The notes below the pieces were generated by a model. The model did not search any database. It was not told the DNA's origin and saw only the letters and a program-made list of their open reading frames with translations. Positions 1-8,639 of a DNA stretch of 64,000 nt are shown here, piece by piece. The stretch comes from Caulobacter sp. NIBR1757 (GTDB lineage: Bacteria; Pseudomonadota; Alphaproteobacteria; Caulobacterales; Caulobacteraceae). Within the stretch, counting starts at the first letter, position 1, and every line of letters starts with the position of its first letter. A program made the position numbers and the translations under genes. The stretch is from the NCBI RefSeq assembly GCF_027912495.1, contig NZ_CP115463.1, positions 3,918,501 through 3,982,500 of the forward strand, written 5' to 3'.

Positions 1-1908
1 GTTGAAGTTGCCGGTGTCGTCACCGATCAGGGTGTCATTGCCCGAGCCGCCGTTGACGTTCTCGATGCTGTTGAGCGTGTCCATGCCGCCGGCGCCGGTG
101 TTCTGGGCCGTGCCCTGGATCCGCAGGTCGACCGTGACGCTTGTGGTGAATTCGCCGTAGCCGGCGGTGTCGAAGCCGGCCCCGCCGTTGAGCGTATCGG
201 CGCCGCTGCTGCCCTGGAGGTTATCATTGGCGTCGCCGCCGTTCAGCGTATCGTTTCCGGCCCCGCCCAGCAGGGTATCGTTGGCGCCCAGGCCGTTGAG
301 CGTATCGTCCCCGTTGCCGCCGTTGAGGTTGTTGCTGGCGCCGTCGCCGGTCAGGCTGTCGGCGAAGCCCGAGCCCGTGAGGTTCTCGATGCCGTTCAGC
401 GTATCCGCGCCCGCCGCGCCGGTGTTCTGGGCCTGGCCCTGCAGCGAGAGGCTGACGGTGACGCCGCCGGTCGCGTTGTTGTAGCTGGCGTTGTCGAAGC
501 CGGCGCCGCCGTTCAGGGTATCGGTCCCGTCGTTGCCGACCAGGGTATCGTTGCCGTCGCCGCCGTTCAGCACGTCGTCGCCGAGCCCGCCGTCCAGGTA
601 GTTGTTGCCCGCGTCACCGGTCAGGGCGTCGCCGTACGCCGACCCGCCGAGCTGCTCGAAGCCGGTCAGGAAATCGATGCCCGCGGCGCCGGTGTTCTGG
701 GCCTGGCCCTGCAGCAGCAGGCTGACGGTCACGCCGGCCGTCGAGTCGTAGTACTGGGCCATGTCGCCCGTGCCGGCGCCGCCATCGAGCGTATCGTTGC
801 CGAGGCCGCCCAGGATGAAGTCGTTGTCGTCCCCGCCCGAGACGGTGTCGTTGCCGGCCCCGGCGTTGACGTTGTCGCTGCCGGCCAGGGTGCTGATCAC
901 GTCATCGCCGGCCTGGCCGTCGATGAAGTTCTGGCCGCCGTCGCCGGTCAGGGTGTCGGCGAACTGCGAGCCGGTGACCTGTTCGATGTTGGTGAGGGTG
1001 TCCACGCCCTCGCCGGTGTTCTGGCCGGTGGTGATGCGCAGATCGACGGTCACGGCGTTGGCGGCATTGAAGAAATCGGCGCGGTCCAGGCCGTCGCCGC
1101 CGTCCATGACGTCATTGCCGAGGCCGCCGCTGAGCGTATCGTTCTCGCTCCCGCCCTGCAGGGTATCGTTCCCGTCGGCGCCGCGCAGGTAGTCCGCTCC
1201 GGCCCCGCCGGCGATGAGGTCGTCGCCGCCGTCGCCGTCGACGTAGTTGTTCTGGCCGTCGCCGGTCAGGGTATCGCCGTGATTGTGCGAGCCGTAGATG
1301 TTCTCGACGTTGGTGAGGGTGTCGAGGCCCTGGCCGGTGTTCTGGGCCTGGCCCTGCAGGCCCAGGTTCACCGTCACCCCGCCGGTGGCGTTGTAATAGC
1401 TGACGCCGTCGCCGGTCCCGGCCCCGCCATCCATGGCGTCGTCGCCGTCGCCGCCCTCGAGATTGTCGTTGCCGCCGCCGCCGGCCAGCAGGTCATTGCC
1501 GGCGCCGCCGAAGATGTAGTTGTCGGCCCCGTCGCCGGTCAGGATGTCGTTGAAGCCCGAGCCGGCCAGTCCCTCGATGCCAATCAGGGTGTCCATGCCG
1601 GCGCCGACGGTGTTCTGCGCCACGCCCTGGATGTTCAGATCGACCGTCACGCCGGCGGTGGCGCCGTAGTAGGCGGCCTGGTCGGTGTAGGTCTGGGCGC
1701 CGCCGTTCAGCGTATCGGCCCCGGCCCCGCCTTCGAGCCGGTCATCGCCCCCTTCGCCGTTCAGCGTATCGTCGCCCTCGCCGCCATTGACGTAGTCATT
1801 TCCCTCGCCGGCGTTGACGGTGTCATTGCCTTCCAGCGCCTGGATGTTGTCGTCGGCGGGGGTGCCGGGGATGGTTTCGCCGGTCGAGGAGCCAGTGATG
1901 TCGGCCAT
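1..1908 (-). CDS. RTX-type calcium-binding repeat protein (N-terminal part, runs off the window)
   Basis: 636 codons are visible from the ATG at 1908, and the frame stays open to base 1. The protein lacks a signal peptide and starts MADITGSSTGETIPGT. Nearly all of it is glycine/aspartate-rich nonapeptides of the GGxGxDxLx type, the calcium-binding parallel beta-roll repeats of RTX proteins. A larger unit of about 90-108 residues recurs six times. Each unit has a VTVxLxxQG strand, a QNTG motif, a DTLxxIE segment and then several nonapeptides. RTX proteins normally carry a C-terminal type I secretion signal, which lies outside the window. Function beyond secreted Ca2+-binding (adhesin, S-layer-like or enzyme) cannot be told from this part. 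Confidence 0.85.
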   Translation of the reverse strand, partial: MADITGSSTGETIPGTPADDNIQALEGNDTVNAGEGNDYVNGGEGDDTLNGEGGDDRLEGGAGADTLNGGAQTYTDQAAYYGATAGVTVDLNIQGVAQNTVGAGMDTLIGIEGLAGSGFNDILTGDGADNYIFGGAGNDLLAGGGGNDNLEGGDGDDAMDGGAGTGDGVSYYNATGGVTVNLGLQGQAQNTGQGLDTLTNVENIYGSHNHGDTLTGDGQNNYVDGDGGDDLIAGGAGADYLRGADGNDTLQGGSENDTLSGGLGNDVMDGGDGLDRADFFNAANAVTVDLRITTGQNTGEGVDTLTNIEQVTGSQFADTLTGDGGQNFIDGQAGDDVISTLAGSDNVNAGAGNDTVSGGDDNDFILGGLGNDTLDGGAGTGDMAQYYDSTAGVTVSLLLQGQAQNTGAAGIDFLTGFEQLGGSAYGDALTGDAGNNYLDGGLGDDVLNGGDGNDTLVGNDGTDTLNGGAGFDNASYNNATGGVTVSLSLQGQAQNTGAAGADTLNGIENLTGSGFADSLTGDGASNNLNGGNGDDTLNGLGANDTLLGGAGNDTLNGGDANDNLQGSSGADTLNGGAGFDTAGYGEFTTSVTVDLRIQGTAQNTGAGGMDTLNSIENVNGGSGNDTLIGDDTGNFN

Positions 1909-2157
1909 GGTGCGGTTTCCTTACAGCTGGACAGGCGGCCGGGCGCGGGGCGCCGGGCCGGGTGGGTTACGCGATCGAACGGTGGGCGAAGGTCCCCCCG
2001 GACTCTGAAGAACAGCGTCCGACGAGGGGCGGGCGTCAGGCCATCCCCATTTGCGGTATGTCGTCGAACGGAGGGGACGCGCCGCCGACCCGAACGGGCG
2101 GCGTTCACGGCTGGGCCGCAGGCTTTGACTCTCGAACCGGAACCGGTGGAACCCCTC

Positions 2158-3279
2158 ATGGCTTACAGGGGTATGATTGCTCGACCCCTGTTCGCCGTGA
2201 CGACCGTCACGCTCCTTCTGGCCGCGTGCGGCCCCGCTTCGCAACCCCAGGCGGAAGGCCCGGCCATCCCGCCTCAGGAAGGCTCGCCGACGCCGTCACC
2301 GGCCCTGGCCGGCGGCCTGTCGCCGGGCGCGGTCAACCAGGCTCCGTTCGCCGTTCCGCCGACGGACGAGGCGCGGGCGCCGGCCGTGCTGCGGGCGCAG
2401 ATCCTGCTCGACCGGGCCCGCTTCTCGCCCGGCGTCATCGACGGCACGGCCGGCGAAAACCTGCGCCAGGCGGTGGCGGCCTATGAGGAGGCGAACGCCC
2501 TGCCGGTGGACGGCGAGATGGATGAACAGGTGTTCGCCAAATTGACCGCCGCCGACGCCCGGCCGGTGCTGGCCGACTATCTGATGACCGAAGCGGACGT
2601 GAAGGGCCCCTTCGTCACCCTCGGCGACAAGATGACCGAGCAGGCCAAACTGCCGGCCATGGGCTTCGAAAGCGCCAAGGAGGCGCTGGCCGAGAAGTTC
2701 CACATGACCGAGGAGCTGCTGGACCAGCTGAACCCCGGCGCCGACTTCACCCGGGCCGGGACGAAGATCGTCGTCGCCCAGGTCGGCGACGACGCCCTGC
2801 CGGCCGATGTGGCGCTGATCGAGGTCGACAAGGCCGACAAGGCGCTACGGGCCTATGGCGCCGACGGCAAGCTCTTGGCCTTCTATCCCTCGACCATCGG
2901 CAGCGACGAGCGGCCGGCCCCCGAGGGTCTGCTGAAAGTCACCGGCGTGGCGCAGAACCCTACCTACACCTTCGACCCGAAGCGGCTGACCTACAGCCAG
3001 CCCGGCGTGAAGGGAAAGCTGACCCTGCCCGGCGGTCCGAACAATCCGGTCGGCAGCGTCTGGATCGGGCTGAGCAAGGAAACCTTCGGCATCCACGGCT
3101 CCGGCGAGCCGAGGGAGATCGGCAAGAAGTTCAGCCACGGCTGCATCCGCCTGACCAACTGGGACGCCCAGGAACTGGCCGGCAAGGTCAAGGCCGGCGT
3201 CAAGGTCAGCTTCGTCGAGGCCTCGGCCGGCGGGCTGCGCGAGGAGCAGGCGAAGGCGAAGCCGCAGGCAAAGACCTAG
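2158..3279 (+). CDS. L,D-transpeptidase (YkuD) lipoprotein with peptidoglycan-binding region
   Basis: A 373-residue exported protein. The N-terminus has a hydrophobic stretch ending in a lipobox (LLAAC, Cys24), so it is probably a lipoprotein. Residues ~80-125 resemble a PG_binding_1 helical domain (FSPGVIDGTAGENLRQAV), residues ~140-200 look LysM-like, and the C-terminal third is a YkuD domain. The catalytic signature is visible as His313 in IHGSGEP and SHGCIRL with Cys329. Such enzymes make 3-3 peptidoglycan cross-links or attach proteins to the wall. The start is uncertain: ATG 2158 has GGTGGA eight bases upstream, while ATG 2173 would give a shorter signal peptide. The long open frame upstream to 1279 is antisense to the RTX gene and is not part of the protein. 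Confidence 0.85.
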   Translation: MAYRGMIARPLFAVTTVTLLLAACGPASQPQAEGPAIPPQEGSPTPSPALAGGLSPGAVNQAPFAVPPTDEARAPAVLRAQILLDRARFSPGVIDGTAGENLRQAVAAYEEANALPVDGEMDEQVFAKLTAADARPVLADYLMTEADVKGPFVTLGDKMTEQAKLPAMGFESAKEALAEKFHMTEELLDQLNPGADFTRAGTKIVVAQVGDDALPADVALIEVDKADKALRAYGADGKLLAFYPSTIGSDERPAPEGLLKVTGVAQNPTYTFDPKRLTYSQPGVKGKLTLPGGPNNPVGSVWIGLSKETFGIHGSGEPREIGKKFSHGCIRLTNWDAQELAGKVKAGVKVSFVEASAGGLREEQAKAKPQAKT

Positions 3280-3366
3280 TTAATTGGGGACACGCACCAT
3301 TTTCCAGAACTACTGCGCTCGCCTCCGCACCGGCGTAGACGGAAAATGGTGCGTGTCCCCAATTAA
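3280..3366. repeat. REP-type palindrome, left of the transposase
   Basis: An inverted repeat whose 26-base arms (TTAATTGGGGACACGCACCA then TTTTCC, and its complement) enclose ~35 bases. A second copy with the same arms lies at 4101-4186, so the transposase gene sits between two copies. This is the usual layout of a RAYT gene with its cognate REP elements. Confidence 0.85.
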
Positions 3367-3372
3367 CGCCGA

Positions 3373-4029
3373 TTAACGGGGCGGTCGGCCTCTGGGGCGG
3401 GCGGTCAGGGAGACGCCGAGCTCGGCTTCCAGTCTGGCGATGAAGGCGTCGGCGCCAAGAGGCCGGCCCGTACGCTCGGCGGCGCGGATGGCGTCAAGCT
3501 CGCCGTCCGGCATGTCCCCGGCCAGAAATTCGGCCCAGTCCGGCAGGCGTTCGAGCAGGGGATCAATATCGACCAATCCGTCCGGCCTTGCCGTAAGATG
3601 GGCCCGGGCGCTGGACCAGCGCCAGTCGCGCGGGGCGTCGACCAGACGGGCTCGCACGGGATTGAGTTCGATGTAGCGCGCGGCGGCAAGGAGATGACGC
3701 TCGTCCATGACCACCGACGAGAACCGCCCCTGCCAGAGAAATCCGCGCCAGCCTTCCCGACGATTGATCCGCCGGGTGTAGGCGGCATGAGTCTCGCCCA
3801 GAGCGGTTCTGAGGCTGGTTTCCGTCGACGGGACCAGGGCCAGGTGGACGTGGTTGGGCATCAGACACCAGGCAAGAACCTGAACGCCGTGAGCCTTGCA
3901 ACGGTCGGACAGCAAATCCCGATAGGCGGCGTAGTCGTGATCGCTGAAGAAGGTCTGCTGACGGCGATTGCCGCGCTGGGTGACATGGTGCGGCAGACCC
4001 GGCGCCACGATGCGCGCGTTACGAGGCAT
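3373..4029 (-). CDS. REP-associated tyrosine transposase (RAYT, Y1_Tnp family)
   Basis: A 218-residue protein starting MPRNARIVAPGLPHHVTQRG, typical of RAYT/TnpA-REP proteins. The HUH metal motif is seen as MPNHVHL (His60, His62). A conserved ARYIELNPVRA segment (~117-127) carries Tyr119, a candidate nucleophile. The ATG at 4029 is chosen because TGGAG lies eight bases upstream and the family begins there; the longer frame to 4191 runs through the REP palindrome. These single-strand-specific nucleases act on REP hairpins and are usually domesticated single-copy genes. The gene appears intact. Confidence 0.9.
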   Translation of the reverse strand: MPRNARIVAPGLPHHVTQRGNRRQQTFFSDHDYAAYRDLLSDRCKAHGVQVLAWCLMPNHVHLALVPSTETSLRTALGETHAAYTRRINRREGWRGFLWQGRFSSVVMDERHLLAAARYIELNPVRARLVDAPRDWRWSSARAHLTARPDGLVDIDPLLERLPDWAEFLAGDMPDGELDAIRAAERTGRPLGADAFIARLEAELGVSLTARPRGRPPR

Positions 4030-4100
4030 GGCGATTGCTCCACGTCGGAACATAAGAAGAACATGAACTCGGTCTTCTGTGAAGCGGCGTAATCGGGATG

Positions 4101-4186
4101 TAATTGGGGACACGCACCATTTTCCCGAGCCGCTGCGCCCGCCGCCCATCGGGCCGTGGGCGGAAAATGGTGCGTGTCCCCAATTA
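4101..4186. repeat. REP-type palindrome, right of the transposase
   Basis: Second copy of the palindrome at 3280-3366. It has the same outer arms (TAATTGGGGACACGCACCAT and the complement) and a different ~35-base centre. It abuts the start of the nitroreductase gene, so it may shape that gene's leader. Confidence 0.85.
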
Positions 4187-4229
4187 CCCAACTAAAGCTG
4201 GTCGCGGCGAATCCACCGGAGCGACCCCC

Positions 4230-4901
4230 TTGCTGCTAGACGACGCCCTGCGCGCCCGCCGCTCCATCCGCGCCTTTCGGCCCGATCCGGTGCCCGAGGC
4301 GCTGGTCCGCGAACTGCTGGAGGCGGCCAGGCTCGCCCCGTCAGGCACCAACATCCAGCCCTGGAAGGTGCATGTCGTGGCCGGCGAGGCGCGCAGCCGG
4401 CTGGAGCGCGAGGTGCTGGCCCACCGAGAGACCGATCCCGAGGACAGCGGCGCGGAGTTTCCCCGCCGGACCGGGGCGCGGCGCGATCCCTACCTTGGCC
4501 GCATGCGCACGCTCGGCAAGGCGATGTACGGCCTGCTGGAGATCCCCCGGGGGGACCAGGCGGCCAACTGGCGCCAGTGGGGGCGCAACTACCAGTTCTT
4601 CGACGCGCCGGTCGGGCTGATCTTCACCATCGACAGCGACCTGGACGCCATGAGCTTCCTGGACATCGGCATGTTCATCCAGACCCTGATGCTGGCCGCC
4701 GCCGCCCGGGGCCTGGGGACCTGTGCGCAAGGGGCCTGGAACAACTACTGGACGGTGACCAAGCGGGTGCTGGGCGTGCCGGATGATCAGCACGTCGTCT
4801 GCGGATTGTCGCTGGGGTGGCCGGACGAGACGGCGGCGGTGAATTCACTGGTGGCCGAGCGGGAGCCGGTGGACGGGTTCGCGGTGTTTCACGGGTTCTG
4901 A
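4230..4901 (+). CDS. Nitroreductase family protein (FMN-dependent)
   Basis: A 223-residue protein with the nitroreductase signatures: RSIRAF near the N-terminus (11-16), SGTNIQPW (38-45), and a C-terminal LSLGWPDE segment. Members reduce nitroaromatics, quinones or similar substrates with NAD(P)H through FMN in the cytoplasm. The start is taken as TTG 4230, with GGAG nine bases upstream. The frame is open further upstream, but that part is only the REP palindrome translated (4104-4190), so the longer forms are unlikely. The C-terminus is complete. Confidence 0.85.
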   Translation: MLLDDALRARRSIRAFRPDPVPEALVRELLEAARLAPSGTNIQPWKVHVVAGEARSRLEREVLAHRETDPEDSGAEFPRRTGARRDPYLGRMRTLGKAMYGLLEIPRGDQAANWRQWGRNYQFFDAPVGLIFTIDSDLDAMSFLDIGMFIQTLMLAAAARGLGTCAQGAWNNYWTVTKRVLGVPDDQHVVCGLSLGWPDETAAVNSLVAEREPVDGFAVFHGF

Positions 4902-4949
4902 GGGGACAGGTTGATTCTCAACACGTTCCCATTCGGGCTTGTCATTTGC

Positions 4950-4966
4950 CTGTATGTTTTATACAA
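4950..4966. promoter_or_regulatory. 17-bp operator before terL copy 1
   Basis: CTGTATGTTTTATACAA, an imperfect palindrome matching CTGTAY-N5-RTACAG, eight bases before the terL ATG. It overlaps a candidate promoter TTGTCA (4939-4944), 15 bases, TATACA (4960-4965). Three more copies lie at 44370, 44405 and 46524, around the S24-type repressor. Confidence 0.7.
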
Positions 4967-4973
4967 TAACAGC

Positions 4974-6779
4974 ATGCCCGCTTCGATAAGACCCGCCGCC
5001 CCGGCCACGCCCGGAGGCATCTCCTCGCATCTCGAGATCATCCGCGCCGCGGGTGGCCCCACCCGGCTGGGCCTGTCCCTGGGAATACCCCGGACGACGG
5101 TCAGCAGCTGGCGCACGCTCGGCATTCCCGAAGACCGGTGGCCATTGTTCGTGGCCCGGGGCCTGGCCGCCGACGTCGAGACCCTGAAGGCCGGAGCGGA
5201 GGCGCTGGGGACGCGCAAGAAGCACCGCCCGCCGCCGCCCGACAAGCCGCCGACCCGGCGGGAGCTGAGGGCGGCCAAGGGCGCCAGCGGCGGGCTGGAG
5301 GCCTTCTGCCGGCTGATCGACATTCCCGGGGCCGGACCCGGGCGGAGCCTGCCGCTGGCGGCGCATCACCGGCTGTGGCTGGACAAGCTGGAGGCCGTCG
5401 AGCGGGGCGAGATCCGGCGATTGATGGGGTTCATGCCGCCGGGGTCGGCCAAGTCGACCTATGCGGTGGATGTGTTCACGCCCTGGTTCCTGGCCCGGGC
5501 GAAGAACCGCAGCGTGCTGACGGTGACCTATGCCACGGCCCTGGCCGGGCGGCGCGGGCGCAAGGCGCGGAGCGTGACGCGCCAGCCGGTGTTCCAGCGG
5601 CTGTTCGGGGTGGCGCCGGAACGCAGCCAGGCCAGCGTTCTCGACTGGGGTCTGGATAACGGGTCCGAGTGGATGGGGGCCGGGATGCTGGCCGGGATCA
5701 CCGGCAACCGGGCCGACCTGATCGTCATCGACGACCCGGTCAAGGGCCGGGCCGAGGCCGACAGCGAGCTGATCCGGCGGCGCACGCGCGAGGAGTTCGA
5801 CGACACCGTCCGCACACGGTTGAAGGCCGGCGGCCGCATCGTGCTGATCCAGACCCGCTGGCATGAGGACGACCTGGCCGGGAGCCTGTTGCCGACTGAC
5901 TATGACGGGCGGTCGGGGCCGGTGCTGTGCCGCGACGGCGAGGTCTGGGAGGTGGTGTCAATTCCCGCCCAGGCCGAGCGCGAGGACGATCCATTGGGGC
6001 GGTCGGTCGGGGACTATCTGTGGCCGGAGTACTGGCGCGAGGATCACTGGAGCCAGTTCAAGCTCAACCCGCGCACCTGGAACGCCCTGTACCAGCAGCG
6101 GCCGCGGCCGGTGGAGGGGAGCTATTTCGAGCGGGGCTGGTTCAGGCGCTTCCAGGAGCATGAGCTGCCGAAGACGCTGCGGTATTATGGGAGCAGCGAC
6201 TATGCGGTGACCGAGGGCGGCGGCGACTTCACGCGGCTGACGGTCTGGGGCGTCGATGCGGCGTTCAACCTTTGGCGGGTGGCAAGCTGGGGCGGCCAGA
6301 CCAGCGCCGACCAGTGGATCGAACGCCAGTGCGACCTGATCGCCGATTTCAGGCGGCGGGGCGGCATCCGCCGCTGGTTCGGCGAGGCGGGGGTGATCCA
6401 GCGGGCGGTAGAGCCGATGCTGCGGGCCAAGATGCGGGCCCGGTCGGTGAGCTGTCCGCTGGAGTGGCTGAGCTCGGGGCAGGACAAGGCGACAAGGGCG
6501 CGGTCGGCGCAGAGCCTGGTGCGGGAAGGTCGGATCTTCGTGCGCGACGACGGCGATGGCGACTGCTTCATCGACGAATGCGTGGCGTTTCCGCTGGGGC
6601 GGTATGACGACGAGGTGGACTGCCTGTCGCTGATCGGGCGCTCGATCGACCGGCTGACGGCGCCGGTGGAGAGCTGGCGGCGGCGGGAGCCGGAGTATGC
6701 GGAGGGGTTCAATCCGCTCGATCCCTATGCGGGGCGGGAGATGGAGTGGGCGGACTTTGTGGCGTCGTTCGACGACTGA
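4974..6779 (+). CDS. Phage terminase large subunit, copy 1, with N-terminal HTH-like domain
   Basis: A 601-residue DNA-packaging ATPase/nuclease. Walker A is PPGSAKST (155-162) and Walker B is DLIVIDD (248-254). A likely C-terminal nuclease region starts at [16 protein letters not shown]. Residues ~20-70 (RAAGGPTRLGLSLGIPRTTV, then SSWRTLGIPEDRW) resemble a Cro/YdaS-type helix-turn-helix, unusual for a large subunit. From about residue 130 on it is nearly identical to terL copy 2 (41684-43555), but the N-terminus and last 25 residues differ. The ATG at 4974 is used rather than upstream codons because the operator and promoter occupy 4939-4966. It stands alone here, 26 kb from the portal gene. 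Confidence 0.88.
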   Translation: MPASIRPAAPATPGGISSHLEIIRAAGGPTRLGLSLGIPRTTVSSWRTLGIPEDRWPLFVARGLAADVETLKAGAEALGTRKKHRPPPPDKPPTRRELRAAKGASGGLEAFCRLIDIPGAGPGRSLPLAAHHRLWLDKLEAVERGEIRRLMGFMPPGSAKSTYAVDVFTPWFLARAKNRSVLTVTYATALAGRRGRKARSVTRQPVFQRLFGVAPERSQASVLDWGLDNGSEWMGAGMLAGITGNRADLIVIDDPVKGRAEADSELIRRRTREEFDDTVRTRLKAGGRIVLIQTRWHEDDLAGSLLPTDYDGRSGPVLCRDGEVWEVVSIPAQAEREDDPLGRSVGDYLWPEYWREDHWSQFKLNPRTWNALYQQRPRPVEGSYFERGWFRRFQEHELPKTLRYYGSSDYAVTEGGGDFTRLTVWGVDAAFNLWRVASWGGQTSADQWIERQCDLIADFRRRGGIRRWFGEAGVIQRAVEPMLRAKMRARSVSCPLEWLSSGQDKATRARSAQSLVREGRIFVRDDGDGDCFIDECVAFPLGRYDDEVDCLSLIGRSIDRLTAPVESWRRREPEYAEGFNPLDPYAGREMEWADFVASFDD

Positions 6780-6797
6780 GGCGGCGCCATATGAAGC

Positions 6798-6824
6798 GGG
6801 GGCACGTTGGATCAACGTGTCCCC
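6798..6824. terminator. Hairpin after terL copy 1
   Basis: A stem of GGGGCACGTTG against CAACGTGTCCCC (one bulge) begins ~20 bases after the terL stop. It has no clear U-tract, so it may be a weak terminator or a REP-like palindrome. The GGGGACACG arm recalls the REP arms at 3280. Confidence 0.4.
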
Positions 6825-7070
6825 TCCAAGCCGGCCTTGGCCACGCCGGTGTCGCTCCGCCAGTCGAAGCGGATTCCGCCGACAAACTGTCCATCACCAT
6901 TGGTGGTGAGGTAGATCGGCAAGCCCAACGCCGCGACCTCGTTGCTGGCGTCGTAGACCATCTATGCCTGCCGACGGACCGCCACGCCGTGACGCCCGTG
7001 ACGCCATTCGGAGTTGTTAACCCTGCATACGTCTGTCAGCTTGACCGAACAGCGGTCGGGGGACGCTTGG

Positions 7071-8639
7071 ATGGCGGATGGATCGGGAGTGAGCGGCGCG
7101 CAGTACCGCGCCTTCATCAGCTACAGCCACCGCGACGCGGTGTTCGCGGCGCGCCTGCACCGGCGGCTCGAAGGCTATGTCCTGCCCAAGCGGCTGGGCG
7201 CCGGGCGGCGGTTGACACCGATCTTCAAGGACCGCGAGGAACTGCCGGCGGCGCATGACCTGAGCGCCCAGGTGCGAGCGGCGCTGGCGGTGTCCGAATG
7301 CTTGATCGTGGTCTGCTCGCCGGATGCGGCGGCCTCGCCATGGGTCGGGCGGGAGATCGAGCTGTACCGGGAACTGCATCCGGATCGTCCGATCCTGGCG
7401 GCGTTGATCCGTGGGGAGCCGGCGGAGGCGTTTCCGCCAACGTTGGCCGACGGCAGCGTTGAGCCACTGGCGGCGGATTTCCGCAAGAGTGCGGACGGCG
7501 AACGGCTGGCGCTCCTGAAGTTGGTCGCCGGGATCGCTGGAGTTGGCGTGGATCAGCTAGTGCAGCGCGACGCCCAGCGGAGGCTGCGAGGCGTGATGGC
7601 GGTCACGGGAGCCGCTGTAGCCGGGATGCTAGCTATGGGGACGATGACGGCGTTCGCTCTGGAAGCACGGGCGGAGGCGGAGCGTCAGAGGGCGGAAGCC
7701 GAGAAGCTGGTGGAGTTCATGCTGACCGATCTGAGGCAGGAGCTGAAGGGCGTCGGCCGCCTGCCGGTGATGTCATCAGTCAATCGGCGGGCATTGGACT
7801 ATTTCCACGCACAGGACCTTGATCAATTGCCGGACGAGGCACTTGAGCAACGTGCCCGTTTGCTCCTGGCCATTGGCGAGGACGACACCGCTCAGAACCA
7901 ATTGGCCGCCGCCAGCGCCCAGTTCGACGAGGCTTGGCGAGTGACTGGCAGGTTGCTGGCCAAGACTCCGGACAATCCCGATCGCTTGTTCGCTCATGCG
8001 CAGAGCGCCTATTGGCGCGGCTTTGTCCACTACAAGCGCAAGGAGACCGCAGCGGCCCGGCGCGACTTCGAATCCTATCGCATGCTTGCCGACCGCCTGC
8101 GCCGCGTCGAGCCCGGTTCGGTGCGCGGCCTCCGCGAGCTGGCCTACGCTGACGGCAACCTTTGCACGCTCGCCAATGAACAGGAACACGATCTGGACCA
8201 GGCGCTGGCGGCCTGCCAACGGGCCCTCGGTGGGATGCGAAAAGCTCAGGCTCTCAGACCTTTGGACCGAGCGCTCGCGCTAGATATGTCGACCCGCTGG
8301 GCCTGGCTGGCTGATGTCCACACGAGCCGCAAGGACTTCGCCGCCGCCCGCGCCAGCCGCTTGGCTCAGGCCGAAATCCTCAAGACCTTGCTGGCTGCCG
8401 ACCCCCTCAACGCGGAACTGCGGGACAACTGGGGTGTCTGCCATCGCGGGCTGGCGCTGATCGCCTATCGCAGCGGCGATTTCGCAGTCGCTCGTCAGAA
8501 TCTTCAAATCGCCCGGACAGTGTTTCGCGAACTCTCAGCCTTGGACCCGGCGAACGCGCGATGGCGGGACCAGGCGGCGTTCTCTGACAAGGCAATCCGG
8601 ATGCTGGAATCACCGTCCCACAGAAAGGGTCAACAATGA
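7071..8639 (+). CDS. TIR-domain protein with membrane segment and TPR-like C-terminus
   Basis: A 522-residue protein. Residues 12-115 form a TIR domain: FISYSH at 15-20, FKDREELP, CLIVVCSPDAAASPWVGREI, with Glu95 in the position of the NADase glutamate. A transmembrane helix follows (~172-197), then a charged linker (EARAEAERQRAEAEKL) and helical repeats of TPR type to the C-terminus. In bacteria this architecture belongs to signalling or antiviral effectors; whether it hydrolyses NAD+ is not shown. The start ATG 7071 has GGGGGA nine bases upstream. Its stop overlaps the next start (ATGA), so the two are probably translationally coupled. Confidence 0.8.
   Translation: MADGSGVSGAQYRAFISYSHRDAVFAARLHRRLEGYVLPKRLGAGRRLTPIFKDREELPAAHDLSAQVRAALAVSECLIVVCSPDAAASPWVGREIELYRELHPDRPILAALIRGEPAEAFPPTLADGSVEPLAADFRKSADGERLALLKLVAGIAGVGVDQLVQRDAQRRLRGVMAVTGAAVAGMLAMGTMTAFALEARAEAERQRAEAEKLVEFMLTDLRQELKGVGRLPVMSSVNRRALDYFHAQDLDQLPDEALEQRARLLLAIGEDDTAQNQLAAASAQFDEAWRVTGRLLAKTPDNPDRLFAHAQSAYWRGFVHYKRKETAAARRDFESYRMLADRLRRVEPGSVRGLRELAYADGNLCTLANEQEHDLDQALAACQRALGGMRKAQALRPLDRALALDMSTRWAWLADVHTSRKDFAAARASRLAQAEILKTLLAADPLNAELRDNWGVCHRGLALIAYRSGDFAVARQNLQIARTVFRELSALDPANARWRDQAAFSDKAIRMLESPSHRKGQQ

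Noticed and set aside
1..1908. Regularly spaced repeats that might suggest a CRISPR array
   Set aside because: The repeats are degenerate, in frame, and encode glycine-rich nonapeptides; there are no conserved repeats with unique spacers.
1279..2157. Long plus-strand open frame joined to the L,D-transpeptidase gene
   Set aside because: It is antisense to the RTX repeats; its translation is a Gly/Ala/Val-rich mirror of the repeats. The lipoprotein signal places the real start at 2158 or 2173.
4911..4973. Upstream extension of terL copy 1
   Set aside because: It would translate the promoter and operator region; ATG 4974 lies directly after the operator.
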